The translations under genes and the position numbers were made by a program. Positions 34,617-46,156 of a stretch of 64,000 bases of DNA are shown piece by piece (the first letter of the stretch is position 1; each line of letters starts with the position of its first letter). This stretch comes from Paralithodes platypus. Its lineage: Eukaryota > Arthropoda > Malacostraca > Decapoda > Lithodidae. The stretch spans positions 40,643,653-40,707,652 of the forward strand of contig CM064572.1 in assembly GCA_032716605.1 (NCBI GenBank), given 5' to 3'. Under the pieces are notes generated by a model that made no database searches, was not told the DNA's origin, and was given only the letters and a program-made list of their open reading frames with translations.

Positions 34617-37600
34617 GTCCTTGGAGCGGCTTCGGTCGCGCCGGGAATTTCCACACCTCACACCACACACACACATCACACAGTTTTTCCTACACCGAGA
34701 AATGACTCTCCGGCTGTCATTTCTCGAAGACTTCTTCTAGCCGGAGACATTGAGAGCAACCCAGGACCCACCTACACATACATATGTCCAACTTGCTCAA
34801 AACCCATCGCTTCGAGTCGCCACACTAATGGTTCAGTTCTCTGCAATTCATGCAGGAACTGGACCCACTTCACCTGCACAACACTTGCCTCCAAGAAACA
34901 CTACACGAACACCTGGACCTGTTCCTCATGCCCCTCCCTCTCCCAGTCAAATCCCTCACCTAAAACCAGTCCACCTCTCCTCCCCAACCCACCTAACCTT
35001 CCCATATCATCCACTCTCCCCCCTAAAACCTGTCCACCTCTCCTCCCTAATCCACCTAACCTTCCCATACCATCCACATCCTCAACTCAACATACCACAC
35101 CCCATCCTAATCCATTCCAACTCCCATCTGCTCCCCAATCCCCACCCCCACCTCACCCATCCCAACCCCCAGCCCCTTCCTCACCCCCACCCCCACCCCC
35201 TCCCTCACCCCCACCCCATCCTCGTGCAGCAGCACCCAACATACATCGTGCACATAACATTAACATTCTCCAATTGAACATAGATGGCATCAACACAAAG
35301 AAACTCTCACACTTCATCAAACAACTCAACATACACATTGCCATCTTACAAGAAACAAAACACCGCACAACACAAAAAACCACCCACATTTCATGATTTC
35401 ACCACCATCATACAAGACCGGGCTGTCAGCGGAGGCGGTGGACTCATCACCCTGGTACACAAAGAAATATCATACATAGTTACCACTGTACAAACCAAAT
35501 CCCTCCTCCGCCCAAATGATAACACAACAGACATACAATCAATTAAAATACGCACTGGCAACAACTCCAACATAACCATCATAAACACATACATCCCCTA
35601 CAGTACCAAATGAATACAGACCACACTTACAACACATCACAAACACCCCACACATCATCCTGGGTGGTGACTTCAACGCCAAGACGTCGGCCTGGTTTGT
35701 CGACAACCCCGACACAGACAGAGGGCTGGTACTACAAAACCAAACTGTTAACCTCATCATCCTTAACGACATCCATCAACATACCCATATTCCTCACCAA
35801 GCCCTCTATAACCCATCATCTCCAGACATCACCTTTGGCTCCCCAGAACTCGCCCCCACAACATCCTGGAGGGTGGTCAGAACCTTAGGCTCTGACCACC
35901 TCCCGATCATTATCACCACCAAAACCAGACTCACCCCAGCTAACCACAAACACACATACACCAATTATAAAAGACCTAACTGGGAAGCATTCACAAATGA
36001 GACAGAACAACACTTCACAACTCTAAACAGTACACCCATCACTAACATCAACATTGCTGTACACATACTCAATAAAACTATCCAAAACACTGACAAGAAA
36101 CACATTCCAAGAGGTAACAGAAAAAGACACAACCCCAACTTCACACCAGAAATTCAAAACCTCATCAGACAACGCAACATACTGAAACACTCCCCAGCAC
36201 CCCACACACAAGACATCACACAACAAATCCAAGCACTCAACACCCAAACTAACAACAAAATACAAGAACAACAAAAACTAAATTGGAATAACTCCCTACA
36301 AACACTTGATCACAAAACAAACCCCAAAAAACTCTACAAAACACTAAACAGCAACACAACACAATCACATGCTGCAATCACAACAACAGACTCTACTCCT
36401 TCATGTAAACAACAAGCAAACACTCTCATCAATCACTTCTCACATGTCAGTCACCTAAAACCTCACAAAGACGACCGACGTGTCATCCGACGTAAGAGAC
36501 AATTCCCCACAGACCCTGACTATACACCCTTCACCAATCACCAGACAAAGCATATCATCAACAATCTCAAGCACTCACCCACTTGTGGCCTAGACAACAT
36601 AAGCAACATACACCTCAGACACCTGGGACCACAAGGCATACAAGCACTCACTAACATATCAAACTACAGTTATTCACACAACACAATCCCAGACATTTGG
36701 AAGCATGGTCTCATCACCACATTCCCCAAACCCAACAAAGACCCCACGCTACCCTCCTTGCACCGCCCCATCACACTCCTTTGCTCCCCTTCCAAAGTCA
36801 TGGAACGCCTAGTGTTACAACTAATTACACCCGACCTACCCCTAGCTCCAACACAACATGGCTTTAGGCCACTGCACTCCACAAACACTCTTCTCACAGA
36901 CCTTACACAAAGAGCTTTTTACGGCATCAACTCAGCTAGAACACCACACAGATCACTATTAGCCACACTCGACATTAGTAAAGCCTTCGATGCCATCCCC
37001 CGCCACAACCTAACAAACAAAATCTACAACACAAACATGCACAACAACACAAAAAGGTGGATGGCCAACTTCCTAGCAGGCAGATGTGCACACGTATCTT
37101 TTGCCGGTCAGTCATCTAAAATCAGAAACTTTCCAAACGGAGTCCCACAAGGATCCGTCCTATCGCCCGCACTCTTCAATCTGTACATGCACGATATAAC
37201 TACACCCAATACGCCCCAAATAAACTTAGCCTCCTATGCAGATGACATAACACTCACATGCACACACCATGACCCAAAAAGAGCAACAGATCTCCTTCAA
37301 CCCTATCTCAACACACTACATGGCTGGTGCACTACAAACAGACTTAATCTACCCCCAGCCAAATCCACCGCAACCCTGCTCACAAGCTGGACAGGAGAAC
37401 ACAAATACATCCCTCAACTCACCATAAACAACACACCCCTAACACATACACACACACACAAAATCCTAGGAGTAACATGATACTTATATGACATTCACAC
37501 AGCACACCACAAACATTAAAAAGAAATGACACCCAGACTTAACGCCCTCAGGTCACTTGCTCACACAAAATTTGGACACAACAAAGAAACTACCACCACA

Positions 37601-38197
37601 GTATATAAACAATACATAAGATCAGTGATCATGAGAGGCACTCAATTCCTGGCAGTAGCCTCCACGAACCAAGACCACCCACTAAACTACATGGCAACAC
37701 ACCCACAGACACCAAGAAATATCAAAACAACACCCAGCACACAGTATCACACACAATTACTGTCCTCTCTCCCACCCCGAACCACCTTCCAGAAGCACAT
37801 CGATACTCATATCTCTCGCCGATCCATCCACTCACTCACAGACAACACGCAGCTGCAAGCACGACCTCCCGAAATCTATCCTTCCGAATCCTCTCTTCCT
37901 CGCGAGGACAGAGTCCACCTGGCCAGGCTGAGATGCGGACACCATCTAGCTCTCCTGAGCTATCAGAAGAGACTGGATGACTCCGTTGTCGATGCCTGCC
38001 CGGGATGTAACACAGCACCCCATACCATTAAACACATAATAGAAGACTGCATTTCACACAACCACTTACGCCAACAACACAATCTACACTCAATGAGAGC
38101 TCTGTGGGAAAGCCCGATCATGGCCATGGCCTTCCTCAGGGACTCGGGGCTGTTCGGCCAGGCAGCTTAGGGAACAACAACAACAACTCGTACAGGA
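34605..38197 (+). mobile_element. LINE with 2A motif, 12-bp TSD and (CAA)n tail
   Basis: ACTCGTACAGGA at 34605-34616 is repeated at 38186-38197. The element between them, 34617-38185, ends ...TTAGGGAACAACAACAACA, a short CAA tail after the C-terminal stop. It holds one long broken coding region with 2A, PHD-like finger, proline-rich linker, APE endonuclease, RT and a CCHC-like C-terminus. The layout and the (CAA)n tail suggest the I/Jockey/Ingi group of APE-type LINEs. The exact clade is uncertain. Confidence 0.9.
34617..38170 (+). pseudogene. 2A-PHD-endonuclease-reverse transcriptase polyprotein, broken
   Basis: The frame is open from the element start. The only upstream ATG (34599) lies in flanking DNA. 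RLLLAGDIESNPGP at 34727-34769 is a 2A-like ribosome-skipping motif (DxExNPGP). It is followed by a PHD-like finger (CPTC, CNSC, HFTC and CSSC pairs, about 34788-34935) and a proline-rich linker (34950-35230). Endonuclease: LQLNIDG and LQETK, GDFNAK near 35660, GSDHLPI at 35888. RT: CGLDNISNIHLRHLG, LDISKAFD, NGVPQGSVLSPALF, YADD at 37235-37246. C-terminus: CPGCNTAPHTIKHIIEDC. Frameshifts fall near 35370, 35610 and 35870, and stops near 37478 and 37517. Inactive. Confidence 0.85.
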
Positions 38198-38400
38198 TTA
38201 ATAGCTTTAACCAAAATGGTCACACTCCTTAATGGTCTAAGTGGCCATAGCCAAAATGGCTACACTATATTCCTTCTGTACTTTCTCCATGCCCGATGAG
38301 ATACATGATATTTTGATATATGTGGCACAGCCCTTGTATCCAACACAATACTCTGCGTGCAACCCCGCTCGAACCCCGCACAACGTTGCTTGCAACTTTA
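38198..38400. other. spacer, nothing recognised
   Basis: Repeated words AAAATGGTCACACT, GTGGCCATAGCC and AAAATGGCTACACT, but no family is known to me. Confidence 0.3.
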
Positions 38401-38420
38401 ATTATCATTATTATTATTAT

Positions 38421-38453
<33 letters not shown>

Positions 38454-38454
38454 C

Positions 38455-38494
<40 letters not shown>

Positions 38495-38522
38495 GTAGTA
38501 GTAGTAGTAGTAATATTATTAC
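38401..38522. repeat. (ATT)n/(AGT)n alternating microsatellite
   Basis: Blocks of ATT, AGT, ATT and AGT trinucleotides over about 120 bp. Confidence 0.95.
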
Positions 38523-38699
38523 ACACACACCCATGATTTAACTCGAAGAAGAAAATAGCCTTCTTTATAAATAAAAGTTAATACATAATAATCAGCGGGA
38601 TTAATATAAGGGATACGAACACCGATCGCTATATTTCGAGTTTACAGCCATATAATTGATATTATAATGATACCTAACCTATCTTATCCAAATTTGGTG
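38523..38699. other. AT-rich spacer
   Basis: No features recognised. Confidence 0.4.
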
Positions 38700-38790
38700 A
38701 AAACACTTGTGGGATTCGCAGTGGAATTCGAACCTTCATTGACTGAACCAACAATTTGAAATGGGGAGTATTTAGTGCACTAGGCCACAC
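38700..38790 (-). repeat. tRNA-derived SINE-like fragment
   Basis: Read on the minus strand, TGGCCTAGTGCACTA (38787-38773) fits a pol III A box. About 40 bp downstream, AGGTTCGAATTCC (38735-38723) fits a B box with one extra T. The spacing is right for a tRNA-derived SINE or tRNA pseudogene, but the stems are too decayed for a functional tRNA. Confidence 0.45.
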
Positions 38791-39109
38791 TCACTCTCTC
38801 ACTCTCTGTCTTTTACTCACACTCACTCACTCACTCTCTCCCTGCCCCCCCCCCCCTCTCTCTCCCTCCCTCCCTCCATCAGTATATAAATTATAAATAT
38901 ATAATTATCACCACACGCCCCATAAACCCGGCAATCAAGGCCTCCTTTTCGTAATCATTTGTCAGGAGCGGCGCGATTTACGAAATTAGTTAAATGAAAA
39001 TGTGGAGTGGGTTTGTAAAATATGGTGGGAGAGAGAATGTTAATGATGGACTTAAGGGGGGATGGGAGTATTGATTTGCTTATTTATTTATCTTATAATT
39101 TTTTAGTTT
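38788..39109. repeat. (ACTC)n and C/T-rich microsatellite, then spacer
   Basis: Repeated ACTCACTCTCT words to about 38835, a run of Cs with CTCTCTCC to 38880, then about 230 bp of unassigned AT-rich sequence. Confidence 0.8.
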
Positions 39110-39413
39110 CCTCCCTAGATCCCCATCAAGCTTAAGACAGAAAAAAACATCCCTAAGATCCCCCTTCTAGATAAATATTTACATTTTTCGGCAGAGACAT
39201 GTCACGGCCTATAATTATTTCAGGGTCGCTATCGCTCGCCGGGATTTTTTTTACACCTAAATGGCACGAAAAGTCTTAATATGAACAAAGAAACGAGGCG
39301 ATAATTCTTAAAATCGCCAAGCAAATGGGCCAAGCGTCTACAAATCTGAAAACCAATGGGGTTAAACATGAGGGAGGAGGGGGCCAGCAACCACCCTCCC
39401 CCCCATACGGAAG
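39110..39413 (+). repeat. dispersed repeat F1
   Basis: Clear alignment with 12960-13235 and with the complement of 43700-44010: AGATAAATATTTACATTTTT, TCGCTATCGCTCGCC, ACACCTAAATGGCACGAAAA and AACATGAGGGAGGAGGGGGC. Confidence 0.8.
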
Positions 39414-39414
39414 A

Positions 39415-42400
39415 CAGAGACTTTTTAGCCGAATATACACTTCCTGGTTATACAATGTTTGAGAAAAGTCGGATCAATAGAAATAGAGGAGGAGTTCTGT
39501 TTTGTATAAAGGAAAGTCTTTAACCCGTCTTAATGTCAAAACCTCAAATTGCGAATATAGACATATCTTACGTACTATTAAATAATAACCGAGGAACTAA
39601 AATAACACTAGCTTTATTATACAGACCCCCAGCTCAATCAGTGCAAACTGACAGTGAAGTTTATGAATAAATTGTAGAAATAACTAACATACAAGATACT
39701 GTAATTCTTGGCGATTTCAACTTACCCGTGACTAAATGGGGCGCTATTCGTACTTCACACTCTGGACACGACCTCTATGCTAACTTGCAAATAAGTTCAC
39801 TTCTTCAATTTGTACAGTCTCCGACCTGTGGTAATAATGTGCTGGGCCTTCTACTCGCAACAAAAGAAGACTTGGTAGAGAGTTTATATGTTGGTGATGA
39901 ATTTAGTAACAGCGACCATCGTACGATAACTTTCAATTTAAAGTTTAATAGTAACAAATCAAATAGCAGCATTGAAAAAGTCCCTAATTTCAAGAAAGCA
40001 ACTTTTCATAAACTTAAATCAATGTTTAAAGAAACTGACCGGAGCTTTCTGACTAACAATAACGACATAAATACATCTTGGGAGTGTTTCACAACCACTT
40101 ACCTTAAGGCAGTGCACGACTGCATACCATCGAAAATACGGCGTACAGGCCATAATGATAAGCCCAAATGGTGGAATAAAGATATTTCAAACTGTCTGCT
40201 TGCTAAAAAGTTTGCTAATGATAGATTAAAATCCTCACAAAAAGACGAAGAACGGGTGAAATTTGTAGAACTACGACGCAAAGCCAAAAAGTTAATTAAG
40301 CAAAGTAAAAATACCCTGGAGTTACATGTTGCGAATCAAAGTAAAACAAACCCGAAAGAATTCTATAGTTATATCAGAAACAAAAAAGTAGTTACTTCAA
40401 CTGTTGGACTGATAGTCGATGAAAATGGAGAATACACCAAAGACGAAGTACAAATGAGCAATGGCCTCAATACCTTCTTTGCATCAGTTTTTACAACAGA
40501 AGACCTCAGTGATATCCCTACACCATCGCCGATTCAGATTGATAATTCAGATGTTCTAAGCAATATCACCGTTACAGAGAGAGAAGTATTGAATTGTTTA
40601 GATAAATTCAAGGTAAATAAAATGCCTGGACCTGATTCAATCTCACCTAGAGTTCTAAAGGAAGCTAAAGATGAGCTCTCTAAACCACTGACATTGCTAT
40701 TCAATGAATCCTTGCAGTCTGGAAATATGCCTGATCAGTGGAAGCTAGGCAATGTAACACCGATATTAAAAAAAGGCAGCAAATCCCTACCCAGTAACTA
40801 TCGTCCAATTAGCGTAACCTCAGTTGTATGTAAAATGCTAGAAACACTCATAAGAGACAGACTCGTAAATCACTTAGAGGCAAACAACATACTTAAAGAT
40901 ACTCAACACAGCTTTCGTAAAAAACGCTCCTGCTTAACAAATCTCTTAGACTTCTTTCACGATATCCTCAACCTCTATGATGAGAGTAAAGCTATAGATA
41001 TTATATACCTTGATTTTCAAAAGGCTTTTGACAAAGTTCCCCACAAACGTTTTCTGCTACAACTAAAAGCGCATGGAATACAAGACGGTGTGTTGAAATG
41101 GATAGAAAATTGGCTCAGCGACAGAAAGCAAAGAGTAGTAATCAATGGTAAGGCATCTAAATGGACCAATGTATGTAGCGGGGTACCCCAGGGATCGGTA
41201 CTAGGACCAATTATCTTTCTAATTTACATCAATGACATAGATGAGGGTCTCACCTATACAATCTCAAAGTTTGCTGACGATACAAAAATTGCAAATAGCG
41301 TACTCTCAAAAGTACAAGTTAACGATATGCAACACAATCTAGATAAGTTGTCATGTTGGGCGAAAATTTGACAAATAAGTTTCAATTCGGATAAATGTAA
41401 AGTACTACATATCGGATACCTAAATGAGAAAGCAAACTATTCGATGAATGGCACTGAGCTTAAGACTGTAGATAGAGAAACCGATCTGGGAGTAACAATA
41501 TCGAGTAACCTAAAACCGAGTCAACAATGTTCAGAAGTTGTTAAGAAGGCAAACAAAATAATTGGCTTTATAGGCAGGTCATTTGAGCATAAATCCAAAG
41601 AAGTTATCTTAACTCTTTACAATTCCTTAGGCCACCCTCTTCTGGAATACTGCGTTCAATCCTGGTGCCCTTATTACCAAAAAGATATAGACAAACTAGA
41701 ACGAGTTCAACGGAGTTACCAAAATGATACCTAGCCTAAAGAACAAACCATACGAGGAGCGTCTTAGAGAATTATATCTATTTCCTTTAACCCAACGCAG
41801 ATTAGGAGGCGACTTAATTCAAGTGTTCAAAATCATCAAAGGCATCGACAATGTGAACTGTAGTAAGTACTTCACTATCGACCAATCCAATTATACGCGG
41901 GGAAACGGCTGCAAAATTATTGGTAAAACTTTTAACTCTCACGAATCTAAGAATTTCTTCTTCAATCGAGTTGTCAACTTATGGAATGGGCTTCCCCGAG
42001 ACGTTATAGACTGCAGCACCGTTGATTCATTTAACCCTTAATTAGCGGCTCACCACATAAGTCGAGTTAAATAAAGCTGGACTATGTGGCGGCGCTCGAC
42101 ATAGGTCGAGTGGCAATTTCAGCACGTAATGTTGCTGAGAGAGAGAGACAAGTGGTGGCAGGAGACTAGCGAGCGTATGACTGCTCCAGACCACCGCGGC
42201 GAACCTACTGACACGAATCTCAGCTCCCTCCTCCCTCTCTCACTCGCTACATACTGAATTATATGGGGAAAGTACCGAATTACATGCTTTTTGCACTCGC
42301 GTTGCACGGTTATTGCAAGAAAACTAGCCATCATAAAAGGATCGTTATGGTGTCATTCGAAAGCTCTGTTTATGCCCTTTCAGGGATAGGTACTTGTTTT

Positions 42401-42562
42401 ACGTTCTGGGTCTTATTTAGGCATGAAAATGATCACGTAAACAGCCCTATTTTGGCTAAAAACACCCCGCTGGGCGGTACATATAAATAAACCGCATAGG
42501 CCGCTCGTAAGGTGTTAAACTTCGCCTAGACAAATATCTTGCATCAAACCTGTGACTGACTG
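39415..42562 (+). pseudogene. CR1-like LINE, broken and split by a TTAA element
   Basis: This encoded an APE endonuclease plus RT. The 5' end is truncated inside the endonuclease (NRNRGGVLFCIKE near 39480; ILGDFNLPVTKWG near 39700-39745 after a stop at 39668). The long open stretch 39728-41371 carries NSDHRTITF, the RT with KMPGPDSISPRVLK, NYRPISVTSVVCK, IYLDFQKAFDKVPH, SGVPQGSVLGPIIF and KFADDTKI (FADD at 41270-41281). TGA at 41369-41371 replaces the usual Trp. The C-terminal region follows (41372-42030) with a one-base insertion near 41715. The last codons lie beyond an insertion at 42031-42518 and end at about 42560. The RT motifs are typical of CR1. Confidence 0.9.
42031..42518. mobile_element. 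piggyBac-like element inserted in CR1 at TTAA
   Basis: TTAA at 42031-42034 and 42515-42518 bracket 480 bp whose ends are CCCTTAATTAGCGGC and, inverted, CACCTTACGAGCGGC. Removing the insert and one TTAA restores a continuous CR1 reading frame to its natural stop near 42562, so the duplicated TTAA is a genuine target duplication. The interior has no transposase. It resembles 34175-34616. Confidence 0.8.
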
Positions 42563-42815
42563 CATTTGTAAATGAATAACTTTATTTTATCCCCCCCTCA
42601 GTTACTAACCCATCTGTCCCCTACTAACTTCCTAATCCTGCGATGGACATTAGTTTCAGGGCAGTATTTCCCTTTCCAATGTTCCCTTACCCACTCTAAA
42701 CCACTGTTTGGACACTTGGTCCTCAGTGTTTTGGAGGACAAGCAGCCTAGAAGGCTCACTAGACCTGTTGTTTATTGATTTCCTTTGTACTCCTTTGTAC
42801 TCTTATGTGACCGAT
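42563..42815 (-). repeat. dispersed repeat F2, inverted copy of 13600-13735
   Basis: CCACTCTAAACCACTGTTTGG, TTTTGGAGGACAAGCAGCC and CCTTTGTACTCCTTTGTACT are the reverse complement of landmarks at 13600-13735. Confidence 0.85.
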
Positions 42816-42829
42816 CAACTTTCTTATAT

Positions 42830-43195
42830 ACCGTTAATGATGGAGGATATTGGGTAAATAGTAGGAAGAGTGGGATATGTGATGACAGATATTGTGTTTG
42901 TTGTAGGAGATTGTGTAAATAACAGAATGATTGGAGACGAAAATCTAAAATTCCCCTCTTATTATATTGTGTAAATGATGGAGAATATGGTGAAAATTGT
43001 GGAAGCATTGGTGTAAGTGATGACAGAGATTGTGTATGTTGTAGATGAAAAACTAACTCCTCCCCCTTAATATACAGTATAGTGTAAATGATGGAGAATT
43101 TGGAGTAAATTATTGGGGAAGAGGTATAAGTGATGAAAGATATTGTGCAAGTTGTAGGAGATACTGTAAATGACAAAATTATTGGAGATGTTTGT
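42830..43195. repeat. degenerate minisatellite, three units of about 115-140 bp
   Basis: Units begin near 42833, 42970 and 43087 with GT(T/A)AATGATGGAG(G/A)AT and contain AAGTGATGA(C/A)AGA.ATTGTG. Sequence is diverged between units and non-coding. Confidence 0.7.
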
Positions 43196-43540
43196 CAAAA
43201 TTATGAACTATAGTCCCGCCCGGAGAAACCCTTCATGTTGAAGTCGGAAGGCGGATGCAGGTACAGGGGAAAAAAAACCTTCAAATCTCAAACCTAATGG
43301 GGTTAAAAATGGGGGTCCAGAAAAAAGAAACCTTAAGTGAAAATCTCCTCTTCAAGTACCAATTCATCTCTACCTAACTTAACCTAAACTGTATTGATTG
43401 GGTTGGCACTGATTGAGAGTTACTGGTCGAGTGGTCCGGTCACCCAACAAAATATATGAGATACAACACCGAACCACCACAACAAAAAAACAAATAAATA
43501 CATATAAAATTCACTGCTGCAATATTTACGTTGCAAGGAA
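43196..43540. other. spacer, nothing recognised
   Basis: Includes a short F1-like piece (ACCTAATGGGGTTAAAAATGG near 43293). No gene. Confidence 0.4.
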
Positions 43541-43544
43541 AAGT

Positions 43545-43603
43545 TTGTGAGTGTGTCTGTCTGTATGTGTGTGTGTTTGTGTGTGTGTGTGTATGTGTGT
43601 GTT
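43545..43603. repeat. (GT)n microsatellite
   Basis: Imperfect GT repeat with CTGT and TATG interruptions. Confidence 0.9.
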
Positions 43604-43699
43604 TCGAAATATTCTGTAAGCACATCGACATTGATTTTCGAAACGTGTAAAATACTGTTGTTATTTTGGTGTGGCGATTGTAGACGGTGGTGGTGGTGA

Positions 43700-44010
43700 A
43701 TATATTAAGGGGAGATGGGTCGTTTTTCTGGCCCCCCTTCTCCCTCATGTTTAGCATGTTAGTTTTGAGATTGTAAGACGTTTGCTCCATTAGTTTAGCG
43801 ATTTTAATAACTTTCACCCCACTTCTGTCAATTTTAAGACCTTTTGTGCCATTTAGGTGTCGATTTTTTCCTGGTGAGCGATAGCGAATCTGTAATTTTA
43901 GAAGAACCGGCCTTTGGCCGGTAAAATTTTCTACCGAAAAATGTACAAATTTATCTTGAAAGGGGGTCTAGGGGGTGTAATTTTAAGCTTGATTGAGGTC
44001 TAAGGAACAA
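43700..44010 (-). repeat. dispersed repeat F1
   Basis: Reverse-oriented copy of 39110-39413. It has an internal hairpin ACCGGCC/GGCCGGT at 43909-43924, next to TAGAAGAACCGGCC and CCGGTAAAATTTTCTACCG. Confidence 0.8.
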
Positions 44011-44107
44011 ACCATAAATCTCCATTTAATTGATAGGTGAGAAATAGTTTAATGTTTATACTGAGGTAATGTATGTGTTGATGATGACAGAGCAGATGTG
44101 TGTGAAA

Positions 44108-44284
44108 AAGAGAGAGAGAGAGAGAGAGAGAGCAACCCTAAGAGAAAGTGGAAGGAAAGGATGGCAAAGATGAAGGCTCTCTCTCCCCACCCTACGGCAA
44201 TTTGCCGTTCACGAAAACAGTTGGAATTGAATAACCTAACGGGTTGGAAATTGTCAAAAGGAATGTATAGAATAGTTAGAAATG

Positions 44285-44354
<70 letters not shown>

Positions 44355-44508
44355 GGGGCTATGGGGTACCAATATGTCAGCCAGTTTACCTTCCCCTTGT
44401 AAACCACTACCCCCTCGTCACCCTCCTAGGCTACAGTAGGGGAAAGTGTCAACACACTCCCTCAACACTGCCACCACCACCACCTCCAGGCGATATTATC
44501 CTCTCTCT

Positions 44509-44597
<89 letters not shown>

Positions 44598-44692
44598 ACT
44601 CACTCTTTAACTCATTCACCACTCTTTTCACTCATACTCTCTCTCTCGTTCGCTCGCTCGCTCACTCTCTCACTCTCTCTCTCTCTCTGCCA
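44108..44692. repeat. cluster of (GA)n and (CT)n microsatellites
   Basis: (GA)n at 44108-44132 and 44288-44352, (CT)n at 44500-44590 with a CTAT tail, and CTCTCT with CGCTCGCT at 44636-44690. The (GA)n at 44288 and the (CT)n at 44500 are complementary and about 150 bp apart, so they could pair as a large stem. Frames here are artefacts. Confidence 0.9.
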
Positions 44693-44814
44693 TGACATAT
44701 TCTCCTACAGCAACCCTCTCCACTATTGTCATTACAATCCTCCTGTAACCTACCTCTCTTGTATAATAATATTGTTCTCCTCTTATTTTCTTGTCCAGGC
44801 TTGCTTCTGCGTTT

Positions 44815-45048
44815 GTAAGAGTGAGAAAGTGAGTGAGTGTGATAGAGAGTGTAAGTCAGTGAGAGTGAAAAGGTGAGTGAATGTGAGAGTGAAAAGGTGA
44901 GTGAGAGTGAACAAGTGAGTGAGTGTGAGCGTGAATGAGAGTGAAAAGTGAGTGAATGAAAAAGTGATTGAGAGTGAGCGTGAGTGAGAGTGAAAAAGCG
45001 AGTGAGTGTGACAAAGTGATTGCGTGAGAGAGAGAGAGAGAGAGATCA
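44815..45048. repeat. GTGAGTGA/GAGAGTGAAA simple repeat
   Basis: About 230 bp of purine/T-rich units such as GAGAGTGAAAAGGTGAGTGA, ending in a (GA)n run. Confidence 0.9.
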
Positions 45049-45059
45049 CTTCCCCCTCG

Positions 45060-45690
45060 ATCCCAAACCTAAATTTCTCTCATCTCACTTCTATTAACGA
45101 TCCATTTCCGCCCCTCCCGTTCGCTAGCTTGCCCTTCCTCTCCTCTCTCTTCCCCCCCCCCACCCCCCTTTCTTTTCTCCTTTACTCTCTCTCCTCCCTC
45201 TTCCTTCTTCTCTACTCTCTTCTACTTTCCCTTCCTTCGTTATCCTGTCTCCCTCCATTCCTCTTATTCTTTACTTTCCATTTCTAACTCCTTTCTTCTC
45301 CTCTCTCCTATCCTTTCACATTCATCCTATTTTACTCTTATACTCGTCTCTCTCTATCCTCTTTATTTGTATTTATCCTATATTTCTCTTCTAGCTTTTC
45401 TCTCTTTATCCTTTCTTTCCTCTCCTATCTCATATTTCTACACAACCCCTCCTTTTCTCTCCTATCTCACATTTCCACACAACCCCTCCTTTTCTCTCCT
45501 ATCTCACATTTCCACACAACCCCTCCTTTTCTCTCCTTTTTCACATTTCTAAATATCCCTTCCTTTTCTCTCCAAACCTTTGCCTTTCTTCTTTCTCCAC
45601 CCTCATCTTCTTCTCTGTCATATCTTATCCTCCTTCATCTCTACCTCAATCTGTCTTTCCCTCATCCTATGGCTTAAACTGCTTCAAGCT
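45060..45690. repeat. 620-bp pyrimidine-rich tract with 37-bp repeats
   Basis: Strongly C/T-biased on the plus strand. Within it, 45418-45550 holds about three and a half copies of a 37-bp unit beginning CTCTCCTATCTCACATTTCC. No coding content. Confidence 0.85.
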
Positions 45691-46101
45691 CCTAGTGTGC
45701 AGACATTTTGACTCCAACGCACCTTGAATTTGGGTCTCTGTTGTCACTGTTTCAACTTTGTAGAAGCCAGTTGTTACAGGCAGCCTTGCCTTTTGTCTCC
45801 TTCATATTCATAAATAAAAAAATACATATATAATTTGATCTACTTTCCTCTCCCTCAAATTCATTGCACTCATACTTAGCTTCATCCTCTCTCTCTCTCT
45901 CCCCAGCCCATAACCCCGCACACCACCCCATAAAAGAGAGGGAAGGCAGCCTCCCCCGGTAGGTGAAGTCAACCCAAGTTCCATAAAGCCCCCCCCCCCC
46001 CCCCCCACCCCTCTTGTCCCCCATACTGCTCCTTAACATACACACTTCATTTAGGGGGATGGTAGGATAAAAAGGAATAAACATATATATACAGTATATA
46101 T
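45691..46101. other. spacer with dispersed repeat and an 18-C run
   Basis: 45745-45805 matches 3560-3625. A run of 18 Cs sits at 45989-46006. A (TA)-rich stretch immediately precedes the E2 LTR. No gene. Confidence 0.6.
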
Positions 46102-46156
46102 TGTCACTCCCAAATGAGTTTTGTAACCTATGTAATTTGTGAGTGAGTTACAATTG

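Noticed and set aside
38340..38400. tRNA T-arm-like GTTCGAG in the sequence before the (ATT)n tract
   Set aside because: The flanking bases cannot form the T stem and no D or acceptor arm can be drawn.
44282..45287. Frames rich in ER, SL or HS
   Set aside because: Microsatellite translations of (GA)n, (CT)n and GTGAGTGA repeats.
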